DNA from: JASHVB01 sp049522565
Lineage (GTDB): Bacteria; Pseudomonadota; Alphaproteobacteria; Acetobacterales; Acetobacteraceae
Reading direction: 5' to 3'
Length of the DNA: 5,767 nt
Assembly (NCBI GenBank): GCA_049522565.1
Contig: JBEKNT010000430.1
Coordinates: 1-5,767, forward strand
In this document: positions 1 to 5,393 of the stretch, piece by piece
How positions within the stretch are numbered: position 1 is the first letter of the stretch
Layout: every line of letters begins with the position of its first letter
The notes under the pieces: generated by a model
Databases searched by the model: none
Seen by the model: only the letters and a program-made list of their open reading frames with translations
What the model was told of the DNA's origin: nothing
Translations under genes and position numbers: made by a program

Positions 1-799
1 ATTCGCCGCCGAACAGTGCCAGCGGCAACGAGGCGATGAACACCGTCATCGATGTGCCGAGGGTGCGGTTCAGCGTCTCGTTGATCGACAGGTCGATCAG
101 TTGGCGCAGCGGCATCGTCTTGTATTTGCGCAGGTTTTCCCGCACCCGGTCATACACCACCACCTTGTCGTTGGTGGAGTAGCCGAGGATGGTCAGGATC
201 GCCGCGACCATGACCAGGTCGAACTCGACGCGGGTCAGCGCCAGGAAGCCGATCGCCTTGGTGACGTCCAGGATCAGCGTCACCACGGCGCCGACGGCGA
301 ACTGCCACTCGAAGCGGAACCAGATGTAGACCAGGATCATCAGCAGGCTGATGCCCAGCGCGAGCAATCCGTTGCGGAACAGCTCGGCGCTGACCGAGGC
401 GCCCACCGCGTCGGTGCGCAGGATGCGCGCCCCCGGCACCCCGTGCTCCAGCGCCGCGCGCACCTTGTCGACGGTCTGCTGCGTGCTTTTCTCCGAGGCC
501 TGGTTGCCCAGCCGCACCAACACCTCCGAGGCGTCGCCGAACCGCTGCACCCCTTGGGCCGGGACGCCGGCGCTGGCGAGCGCCGCGCGGATCTGGGTGA
601 AGTCGGCCGGCCCGTCGGTACGCACCTCCATGACGATGCCGCCGCTGAAGTCGATGCCCAGGTTCAGGCCGGGGTAGAAAAACAGCACCACCGAGGCGGT
701 AGACAGGATGGCCGACACAATCAGCCCCATGAAGCGACCCTTCATGAACTGAATGCGGGTGCCATCGGGGACGATGCGCAGGCGAGGGCGGATGAACAT
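1..799 (-). CDS. secF: Protein translocase subunit SecF (3' end cut by left window edge)
   Basis: SecF is an inner-membrane protein that works with SecD and SecYEG, using the proton gradient to help pull exported proteins through the translocon. The visible 266 residues begin MFIRPRLRIVPDGT, like alphaproteobacterial SecF. A first membrane segment lies near residues 23-42, then the family motif GIDFSGG (48-54), a periplasmic domain, and three further hydrophobic segments at about 141-160, 166-187 and 192-207. The signature GYSTNDKVVVYDRVREN is at 206-222. The frame is open at the left edge, so roughly the last 40-60 residues, with the final membrane segment, are missing. ATG 799 was chosen because it matches the family N-terminus. 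No Shine-Dalgarno is visible; the start lies 5 nt after the stop of a micro-ORF, so translation probably depends on coupling to secD. Identity is certain from the motifs; the coupling is inferred. Confidence 0.97.
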   Translation of the reverse strand, partial: MFIRPRLRIVPDGTRIQFMKGRFMGLIVSAILSTASVVLFFYPGLNLGIDFSGGIVMEVRTDGPADFTQIRAALASAGVPAQGVQRFGDASEVLVRLGNQASEKSTQQTVDKVRAALEHGVPGARILRTDAVGASVSAELFRNGLLALGISLLMILVYIWFRFEWQFAVGAVVTLILDVTKAIGFLALTRVEFDLVMVAAILTILGYSTNDKVVVYDRVRENLRKYKTMPLRQLIDLSINETLNRTLGTSMTVFIASLPLALFGGE

Positions 800-804
800 G
801 GGGC

Positions 805-879
805 TTAGACCGGCAGCAGGCGGGGGTGAATGGGCATCGCGGTCAAGACCGGCAGCCCGAGGGGGCGGAAGAGCGTCAT
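805..879 (-). other. Micro-ORF 2 between secD and secF (24 codons, two fused repeat units)
   Basis: The minus strand reads MTLFRPLGLPV, then LTA, then MPIHPRLLPV and TAA. The ATG lies 3 nt after the stop of micro-ORF 1, and the stop lies 5 nt before the secF ATG. Two repeat units are joined in one frame because one extra base (GTCTTGACC instead of GTCTGACC) puts the expected TGA out of frame. Its second half could also start at the internal ATG. It is probably a product of repeat expansion that keeps the restart chain open; no function is known. Confidence 0.4.
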
Positions 880-882
880 GGG

Positions 883-918
883 TCAGACCGGCAGCAGATG
901 AGGGCGGGAGAACGTCAT
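883..918 (-). other. Micro-ORF 1 between secD and secF (11 codons)
   Basis: The minus strand reads MTFSRPHLLPV followed by TGA. The ATG lies 2 nt after the secD stop. The peptide copies both the end of SecD (RPRLLPV) and the start of SecF (MFIRPRL), so it comes from the junction repeat. It has no ribosome-binding site of its own and could only be translated by ribosomes that finish secD and restart. A function as a peptide is unlikely; a role in passing ribosomes from secD to secF is possible but unproven. Confidence 0.4.
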
Positions 919-920
919 GG

Positions 921-2498
921 TCAGACCGGCAGCAGGCGGGGGCGGGTGGCGGCATACCAGCGCGAGACCAGCAGCCGCGTCAGCATCCAGGCGGTGAACA
1001 GCGAGGTGGCGATGCCGACCGTGATGGTCACCGCGAACCCCTTCACCGGCCCGGAGCCGAACACGAACAGCATGACATGCGCCAGGAAGGCCGTCGCGTT
1101 GCTATCGAAGATCGTGCTGTAAGCTCTTGAGAAGCCATGCTCCAGCGCCGAGAGCGGCGGGCGGCCATTGCGTTGCTCCTCGCGGATCCGCTCGTTGATC
1201 AGGATGTTGGCATCCACCGCCATGCCGAGCGTCAGCAGGATGCCGGCCATGCCCGGCAGGGTCAGCGTCGCCTGCAACAACGACATCACGCCGAGCATGA
1301 GCACCAGGTTCACCAGCAGGCACACGTTGGCGAACCAGCCGAACAGGCCGTAAAACACCGCCATAAACGCGATCACCATCACGAACCCGATCCCGAGCGA
1401 GACCGCCCCGGCGCGGATGCTGTCGGCACCCAGTTCCGGTCCGACCGACCGCTCCTCCACGACGGTGAGCGGCGCCGGCAGCGCTCCGGCCCGCAGCAGC
1501 ACGGCGAGGTCGGTGGCGGAGGCGGCGGTGAAGTTGCCGCTGATCTGGCCGCGCCCGCCGGTGATCGGCTCACGAATGACCGGCGCGCTGATCACCTTGC
1601 CGTCGAGCACGATGGCGAACCGGTGGTTGACGTTGGCCCTTGTTATGTCGGCAAAACGCCTGGCGCCGATCGCATTGAACGTGAAGTCTACCACCCACTC
1701 GCCGGTCTGCGGATTGGTTGCCGCGCGCGCATCGGTCAGGTCGCCGCCGTCCACATCCACCCGTTTGCGGACGCCGATCTTCTCGTTTGGGTTGTCCTGC
1801 ATCGGCAGGAAGTCGTCGCCGATCGGCGGCGATCCGCCGGCCTGCGCGTTGGCGGCCTCGTCCACCAACTGGAACGTCATGTGCGCGGTCTTGCCCAGCA
1901 ACTCCTTGATCCGGTTGGGATCGCTGATCCCGGGAAGCTGCACGACGATACGGTCGCTGCCTTGCTGGGCGATTTGCGGATCGACCACGCCGGTCTCGTC
2001 GATGCGTCGCCGCACGATCTCGATCGACTGCAGTACCGCGCCCTGCGCTCGGGCATTCAGCGCCACCGGCGACAGGGTCAGCGTGATCGCGCCGTCCGGC
2101 TGGCTGGCGATGTCCAGGTCGGGGGTGCCGGTCGGACCCTCGGCACTGATCAGCGGCTTCAGCGCGGCCATCGCGGCGTCGCTGCGGCTCGGGTCGCGCA
2201 GCCGCAGCAGGATGCGGTTCTGGTCCGGCTCGGCCTGCAGCGTGCTGTAGAAGATCTGTCCGGGGCGCAGCGCCTGGCGCACGCTATCGAGCAAACTGTC
2301 CAGCCGCTCCTTGATCACGGCCTTCATGTCGACCTCGAGCAATAGGTAGGAGCCGCCGCGCAGGTCGAGGCCGAGATGCACCGTCCGCCACGGCATCCAG
2401 GCGGCCGGCGCGGGGAACAGGTTGGGGATGCAGAAGATCGCCCCCAGCAGGCACAAGCCCAGGATCACGGCGGTCTTCAGACGACTGAAATACATCAT
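921..2498 (-). CDS. secD: Protein translocase subunit SecD
   Basis: SecD forms a complex with SecF beside SecYEG in the inner membrane and uses proton motive force in the later steps of protein export. The 525-residue length fits the shorter alphaproteobacterial SecD. A first membrane segment lies at about 9-29. GLDLRGG follows at 43-49. Then come the periplasmic P1 region and the conserved block with GALPAPL and EERSVGPELG (338-357). Five further membrane segments fill about 362-510, including GMAVDANILINERIREE (425-441); its Asp429 matches the membrane aspartate tied to proton use. ATG 2498 was chosen because MMYFSRLK fits the family start; Met2 is an equal alternative. An AGGAG sits at 2514-2518, but 15 nt away, longer than usual. 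Transcription continues into secF. yajC, a common upstream neighbour, is absent from this window. Confidence 0.98.
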   Translation of the reverse strand: MMYFSRLKTAVILGLCLLGAIFCIPNLFPAPAAWMPWRTVHLGLDLRGGSYLLLEVDMKAVIKERLDSLLDSVRQALRPGQIFYSTLQAEPDQNRILLRLRDPSRSDAAMAALKPLISAEGPTGTPDLDIASQPDGAITLTLSPVALNARAQGAVLQSIEIVRRRIDETGVVDPQIAQQGSDRIVVQLPGISDPNRIKELLGKTAHMTFQLVDEAANAQAGGSPPIGDDFLPMQDNPNEKIGVRKRVDVDGGDLTDARAATNPQTGEWVVDFTFNAIGARRFADITRANVNHRFAIVLDGKVISAPVIREPITGGRGQISGNFTAASATDLAVLLRAGALPAPLTVVEERSVGPELGADSIRAGAVSLGIGFVMVIAFMAVFYGLFGWFANVCLLVNLVLMLGVMSLLQATLTLPGMAGILLTLGMAVDANILINERIREEQRNGRPPLSALEHGFSRAYSTIFDSNATAFLAHVMLFVFGSGPVKGFAVTITVGIATSLFTAWMLTRLLVSRWYAATRPRLLPV

Positions 2499-2539
2499 GG
2501 GCGGTCGGCCGGTCTCCTGGGCGGGCTGGGCGGCGGGAC

Positions 2540-2569
2540 GCTATGCGCTGACGGTTGGGTTGCTGTCCA
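2540..2569 (-). promoter_or_regulatory. Possible sigma-70-type promoter for secDF
   Basis: On the minus strand TGGACA (2564-2569, five of six bases of the TTGACA consensus) is followed after 18 nt by CATAGC (2540-2545, a weak -10). It lies in the 87-nt gap between the small upstream ORF and secD, where a secDF promoter would be expected. The -10 match is poor and the DNA is GC-rich, so chance is a real possibility. Confidence 0.3.
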
Positions 2570-2585
2570 GGGGAGACGTTCCGTT

Positions 2586-2825
2586 TCACGCCGCGGCCAG
2601 GGTTCGCACTGTTCCTCCCCGGAAGCCCTGCCGGATAGGCGCCTCCAGCGCGTCGGTCGCCGGCTGGCGCGGCAGCTTCGCCTTCAGCATGAGGATGCCG
2701 AACGCGGCCAGCTTCGGCAGACCCTCGTCCGGCCGCACCGGCCGCAGCCCCTCCGGCAGCCAGGACAGGGTCGAGACCGTTGCTGCCAGGGCCGACGCCG
2801 TGACATCCCCCGACCGCCGTGGCAT
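2586..2825 (-). CDS. Small hypothetical protein (79 aa) upstream of secD
   Basis: I do not recognise this protein. From ATG 2825 it encodes 79 residues with no membrane segment and no signal peptide. The middle is the most protein-like part: LSWLPEGLRPVRPDEG followed by LPKLAAFGILMLKAKLP. It is favoured over the opposite strand because it is rich in Leu, Ala, Pro and charged residues, whereas the plus-strand frame is a Ser/Arg-rich mix typical of antisense. GAGGG at 2832-2836 lies 6 nt before the ATG, a good ribosome-binding site; GTG 2828 is a less well-spaced alternative. It is co-directional with secD, 87 nt upstream, and could share its transcript. Its 5' end faces the TANGO2-family gene 13 nt away. 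Third-position GC does not separate the strands here, because both frames share third positions. Confidence 0.45.
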   Translation of the reverse strand: MPRRSGDVTASALAATVSTLSWLPEGLRPVRPDEGLPKLAAFGILMLKAKLPRQPATDALEAPIRQGFRGGTVRTLAAA

Positions 2826-2838
2826 CACCGGCCCTCAC

Positions 2839-3573
2839 GTGTGCACCGTCGTTGTCCTGATCCGCCCCGGCCAGTCCTGGCCCCTGGTCCTCGCCGCCAA
2901 TCGCGACGAGCGCCTGGACCGCGCCTGGGACCCGCCCGGGGCTTATTGGCCTGACCACCCCGGCGTCATCGCCGGCCGGGACCGCACCGCCGGGGGTACC
3001 TGGATGGGGCTGAACCGGCACGGCGTGGTGGCGGCGGTGCTGAACCGGCAGGGCAGCCTCGGTCCCGCCCCGGGCAAGCGCAGCCGCGGCGAACTGCCAT
3101 TGCTCGCGCTGGCCCAACCAACCGCCGCAGCCGCGGCAGAGGCGATGACGGCCCTCGACGCCGGCCAGTGGCGCAGCTTCAACCTCGTGCTGGCCGATGC
3201 CGCCGGTGCGATTGTCGTGCGCGGCCTGGGGCACGGACGCCCGCAGACGCAGCGCCTCTTGCCCGGCCTGCACATGGTCACCGCACACGACCCCGACGAC
3301 CCGGAGAGCCCCCGCGTGGCGCGGCACCTGCCGCGATTCGCCGCCGCCTTGGCGCCCACCCCGCATACCGGCTGGCGGGCGTGGCAGGATTTGCTCGCCG
3401 ACCGGCAGGGGGCGCCGGCCGAGCAACTCAACGTCGTGCCGCGTGGTGGCTTCGGGACGGCGTGCGCGTCGCTGCTGGCGGTGCCGGCGGAGGGGCCGCC
3501 CGTCTGGCTGTTCGCCGCCGGCCCGCCGCATGTCGCCCGGTTCGAGCCGGTTCCCATCGACCCCTCGGGTTGA
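2839..3573 (+). CDS. NRDE family protein (TANGO2-like, DUF833)
   Basis: This 244-residue protein belongs to the NRDE/TANGO2 family. The signature AANRDE is at 19-24, followed by the conserved block AGRDRTAGGTWMGLN (45-59) and GVVAAVLNR (62-70). FNLVLAD lies in the middle, and the C-terminal GFGTACASLLAVP corresponds to the family's 'YGTRSS' region. The start is GTG 2839, giving Met-Cys-Thr: a cysteine at position 2 is a family hallmark, so the longer upstream open frame, which runs antisense into secD, is rejected. Eukaryotic relatives have been linked to Golgi organisation and haem trafficking; the bacterial role is not settled, and no substrate can be read from the sequence. No Shine-Dalgarno precedes the GTG, so the mRNA may be leaderless or start inside the facing small ORF. 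Length is normal and the gene looks intact. Confidence 0.88.
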   Translation: MCTVVVLIRPGQSWPLVLAANRDERLDRAWDPPGAYWPDHPGVIAGRDRTAGGTWMGLNRHGVVAAVLNRQGSLGPAPGKRSRGELPLLALAQPTAAAAAEAMTALDAGQWRSFNLVLADAAGAIVVRGLGHGRPQTQRLLPGLHMVTAHDPDDPESPRVARHLPRFAAALAPTPHTGWRAWQDLLADRQGAPAEQLNVVPRGGFGTACASLLAVPAEGPPVWLFAAGPPHVARFEPVPIDPSG

Positions 3574-3580
3574 TCGCCCG

Positions 3581-3658
3581 GCCTCTCGCATTCCAGCCCA
3601 CTGGCGGCTGGCCGGGACACCGGGATCGGACGCGCCAGCCGGCCAAAATGCGAAAGGC
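3581..3658. repeat. Large imperfect hairpin after the TANGO2-family gene
   Basis: The outer arms are GCCTCTCGCATT (3581-3592) and AATGCGAAAGGC (3647-3658), pairing at 11 of 12 positions. Inside, TGGCCGG (3609-3615) pairs with CCGGCCA (3639-3645). A competing small stem is CCAGCC (3593-3598) with GGCTGG (3606-3611). It begins 8 nt after the stop codon, so it could end or stabilise that mRNA, but there is no T run for a classical intrinsic terminator. Confidence 0.5.
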
Positions 3659-3679
3659 TGCTGATCGCCGGCAGGGCGT

Positions 3680-3717
3680 GGCGGGATGCCGCCGGCGCTG
3701 CTATATCCGCAGCGCCG
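3680..3717. repeat. GC-rich hairpins upstream of purC with an AT-rich loop
   Basis: CGGCGCTGC (3693-3701) and GCAGCGCCG (3709-3717) form a perfect 9-bp stem around the loop TATATCC. GGCGG (3680-3684) and CCGCC (3689-3693) form a smaller overlapping stem. The loop TATATC (3702-3707) is the only -10-like sequence in the purC leader, but no convincing -35 lies about 17 nt upstream. The 9-bp stem could act in the leader RNA or as a binding site. It does not match the purine riboswitch as I know it. Confidence 0.4.
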
Positions 3718-3771
3718 CCCGCTCCTGGCGCGGCGCCGCATTGCGTCTCCCGCCCCGCGGGGGGATCGCCA

Positions 3772-3776
3772 AGGGG
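3772..3776 (+). promoter_or_regulatory. Ribosome-binding site of purC
   Basis: AGGGG lies 7 nt before ATG 3784 and only 4 nt before GTG 3781. The spacing decides for the ATG as the purC start. Confidence 0.7.
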
Positions 3777-3783
3777 AACAGTG

Positions 3784-4548
3784 ATGGCCCGCCGCCGTCA
3801 GCTTTACGAAGGCAAAGCCAAGATCCTGTTCGAGGGGCCGGAGCCGGGCACCCTGGTGCAGTATTTCAAGGACGACGCGACGGCCGGGAACGGTGCCAAG
3901 AAGGGCGTCATCACCGGCAAGGGCGTGCTCAACAACCGGATCAGCGAATACCTGATGCTGCGGCTCGCCGAGATCGGCATCCCGACCCACTTCGTTCGCC
4001 GGCTGAACATGCGCGAGCAATTGATCCGCGAGGTGGAGATCATTCCGTTGGAAGTGGTGGTGCGCAACGTTGCCGCGGGCAGCCTGTCCACCCGCCTGGG
4101 CATCGCCGAGGGCACCCGCCTGCCGCGCTCGATCATCGAGTACTACTACAAGAACGACGCGCTGAACGATCCGATCGTGTCCGAGGAGCACATCACCTGC
4201 TTCGGCTGGGCGAATACCGCCGACCTCGACGACATCGTCGCGCTGACGCTGCGGGTGAACGACTTCCTCACCGGCCTGTTCCTCGGCGTCGGCATCACGC
4301 TGGTCGACTTCAAGCTGGAGTTCGGCAGGCTGTGGGAGAACGACGAGATGCGCATCGTGCTGGCCGACGAGATCAGCCCGGACAATTGCCGGCTGTGGGA
4401 CTCGAAGACCAACGAGAAGATGGACAAGGACCGCTTCCGCCGCGACCTGGGCAAGGTGGAGGAGGCGTATCAGGAAGTGGCCAAGCGGCTGGGCATCCTG
4501 CCCGAGGCCGGGATGCGCGACCTCAAGGGGCCGGAGACCATGCAATGA
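3784..4548 (+). CDS. purC: Phosphoribosylaminoimidazole-succinocarboxamide synthase (SAICAR synthetase)
   Basis: PurC is cytosolic and catalyses the ATP-dependent joining of CAIR and aspartate to give SAICAR in de novo purine synthesis. The 254 residues match the usual bacterial length. Visible family motifs are LYEGKAKILF (7-16, ATP-binding strand and loop), a central VVVRNVAAGSL (91-101), LVDFKLEFG (173-181) and the ADEISPDNCRLWD block (194-206), which contributes to metal and substrate binding. ATG 3784 is preferred to the in-frame GTG 3781 because its ribosome-binding site spacing is better and MARRRQLYEGKAK is the normal family start. The gene leads a two-gene unit with purS. A 210-nt leader rich in hairpins separates it from the upstream gene, so it probably has its own promoter. 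Nothing suggests damage. Confidence 0.98.
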   Translation: MARRRQLYEGKAKILFEGPEPGTLVQYFKDDATAGNGAKKGVITGKGVLNNRISEYLMLRLAEIGIPTHFVRRLNMREQLIREVEIIPLEVVVRNVAAGSLSTRLGIAEGTRLPRSIIEYYYKNDALNDPIVSEEHITCFGWANTADLDDIVALTLRVNDFLTGLFLGVGITLVDFKLEFGRLWENDEMRIVLADEISPDNCRLWDSKTNEKMDKDRFRRDLGKVEEAYQEVAKRLGILPEAGMRDLKGPETMQ

Positions 4549-4577
4549 TGCGGGCGCGGAAGAGGGCGGGCCGGTGA
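4545..4577 (+). other. Micro-ORF bridging purC and purS (10 codons)
   Basis: The reading frame MMRARKRAGR begins at ATG 4545, overlapping the purC stop as ATGA. It ends at TGA 4575-4577, overlapping the purS start as GTGA. A second ATG at 4548 is in the same frame. Ribosomes ending purC could therefore restart here and then restart at purS. The peptide is very basic, but so are many chance frames in this GC-rich DNA. purS also has its own ribosome-binding site, so the bridge may be incidental. Confidence 0.3.
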
Positions 4578-4816
4578 AGGCCACGGTCACCGTCATGCTG
4601 AAGCGCGGCGTGCTCGACCCGCAGGGTAAGGCGATCGCCCACGCGCTGCACACGCTGGGCTTCTCCGGCGTGGGCGAGGTGCGCGCCGGCAAGGTGATCG
4701 AGCTGGAACTGACCGAGACCGACCCCGGCAAGGCGCAGGCCGCCGCCGAGGAGATGGCGCGCAAGCTGCTGGCCAACACGGTGATCGAGAGTTTCAGGGT
4801 GGCGGTGGAGGGTTGA
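4574..4816 (+). CDS. purS: Phosphoribosylformylglycinamidine synthase subunit PurS
   Basis: PurS is the small subunit of the three-part FGAM synthase (PurS, PurQ, PurL), which converts FGAR to FGAM using glutamine-derived ammonia; PurS bridges PurL and PurQ. The 80 residues are full length for the family. They show the strand MKATVTVMLKRGVLDPQGKAI, the turn GFSGVGEVRAGKVIELEL (29-46), a central helix (50-68) and the closing strand VIESFRVAVEG. The start is GTG 4574, with GAGGG at 4562-4566 spaced 7 nt away. It lies 25 nt after purC and is co-transcribed with it. In many alphaproteobacteria purQ follows; here the next gene faces the other way, so purQ and purL must lie elsewhere. Confidence 0.96.
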   Translation: MKATVTVMLKRGVLDPQGKAIAHALHTLGFSGVGEVRAGKVIELELTETDPGKAQAAAEEMARKLLANTVIESFRVAVEG

Positions 4817-4829
4817 GGCGCCAGCCTCA
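4814..4829. terminator. Small hairpin containing both convergent stop codons
   Basis: TGAGGC (4814-4819) and GCCTCA (4824-4829) form a perfect 6-bp stem with a 4-base loop. The left arm holds the purS stop and the right arm the stop of the minus-strand Uma2 gene, so the two stops pair. It could slow RNA polymerase from either side, but the stem is short and no T run follows on either strand. Function as a terminator is a weak inference. Confidence 0.35.
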
Positions 4830-5381
4830 CGGCAGGTCGGTGGTGGCGTAGAAGTCGGCCAAGCGGCCGGCGCAGCCGATGCTGGCGAGGCGCAATGTCT
4901 CGGTCCCGACGACGATTTCTCGCGTTTCCTCGCCCTGGCGGAGGATTTCCGCCCGCACGGCGGTGCTGGACAGGATCAGCACCTCCTGCACGCTGGGGAT
5001 AGTGGCATAGGCCCACGCATTGACCCGGGTTTTCCACCCGTTCGACGGGGGAACAATCTCGACCAGCAGCATCGGGTCGGCGAGACAACGCCCGTCGGTG
5101 AAAGCTCCGCACGATACGCCAAGGTCCGGGATGCGTTCGTTGCAGCGCGCTCGAAGCTGGGGGATGACACCGGGCGCGGTGATGACGCGGCAGGTGGGGC
5201 GGTGGCTGCGCAGGTGCCGGGTCAGCAGGAACGCCGCCAGGCTCTGGATGGCACCGTGATTGAGCCCGGGCGGCGCCATGGCGACCGGCTCGCCATCGAC
5301 CAGTTCCCAGCGCAGGTGCTTCATGCCGGGCGGCGGTTCCCAGTCCTGGAAGTCATCGACCGTGAGAAGGGGGCGGCGCAG
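4827..5381 (-). CDS. Uma2 family (DUF820) putative restriction-endonuclease-like protein, probable CTG start
   Basis: Uma2 proteins have a PD-(D/E)XK nuclease-like fold and unknown cellular role; they often occur in many copies. From CTG 5381 the protein is 184 residues, about the usual length. It begins LRRPLLTVDDFQDWEPPPGM, the normal family N-terminus, followed by RWELVDGEPVAMAPP (24-38) and HGAIQ. The core RIPDLGV (Asp86) and DPMLLVEIVPPSN (Glu108) supply the expected acidic residues. NAWAYATIPSVQEVLIL follows; the usual lysine after the glutamate is not in its standard place. No ATG, GTG or TTG lies in frame between the upstream stop (5460-5462) and ATG 5324. Starting at that ATG would lose the conserved first 19 residues. 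AGGAG sits 7 nt before the CTG. Either CTG is the real start, or an ATG was lost and the gene is weakened. It converges on purS, 10 nt away. Confidence 0.82.
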   Translation of the reverse strand: MRRPLLTVDDFQDWEPPPGMKHLRWELVDGEPVAMAPPGLNHGAIQSLAAFLLTRHLRSHRPTCRVITAPGVIPQLRARCNERIPDLGVSCGAFTDGRCLADPMLLVEIVPPSNGWKTRVNAWAYATIPSVQEVLILSSTAVRAEILRQGEETREIVVGTETLRLASIGCAGRLADFYATTDLP

Positions 5382-5388
5382 GGCCTGG

Positions 5389-5393
5389 CTCCT
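5389..5393 (-). promoter_or_regulatory. Ribosome-binding site pointing to a CTG start for the Uma2 gene
   Basis: On the minus strand AGGAG lies 7 nt before CTG 5381, ideal spacing. No such site precedes ATG 5324 at a useful distance, so this site decides the start. Confidence 0.55.

Larger units (their letters stand above)
805..945 (-). repeat. Tandem repeat of the secD-end/secF-start junction (four copies, ~39 bp period)
   Basis: On the plus strand the core gaccggcag occurs at 808, 847, 886 and 924, giving spacings of 39, 39 and 38. On the minus strand each unit reads roughly ATG, a few codons, an Arg-Pro-like stretch, Leu-Pro-Val, stop, then 2-5 nt to the next ATG. The first copy is the genuine end of secD (RPRLLPV then TGA). 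The secF start, MFIRPRL, resembles the beginning of a unit. This looks like duplication between similar bases at the secD end and the secF start (CGCCC, C/T, then CGCCTG or a close variant). The repeat is seen directly; the mechanism is inferred. Confidence 0.85.

Noticed and set aside
808..932. A CRISPR array at the evenly spaced repeats
   Set aside because: The repeated core is short, the 'spacers' are themselves similar, and each unit reads as the secD end plus a start codon, so it is a tandem duplication.
1137..2345. A 402-codon plus-strand frame opposite secD
   Set aside because: It is rich in His, Gln, Arg and Asp, typical of an antisense shadow, and secD on the other strand has every family motif.
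2422..2838. N-terminal extension of the NRDE/TANGO2 protein
   Set aside because: The extension overlaps the start of secD in antisense and has shadow-like composition. The family begins with Met-Cys, which fits GTG 2839.
3581..3717. A purine riboswitch in front of purC
   Set aside because: The stems do not form the three-way junction with its conserved loop bases, and the region is mostly GC-rich simple hairpins.
2284..5112. A 942-codon open frame on the minus strand spanning the TANGO2-family gene, purC and purS
   Set aside because: It runs antisense to three well-supported genes, and its sequence is Arg/Gly/Ala/Gln-rich without family motifs. Long empty frames are expected opposite GC-rich genes.
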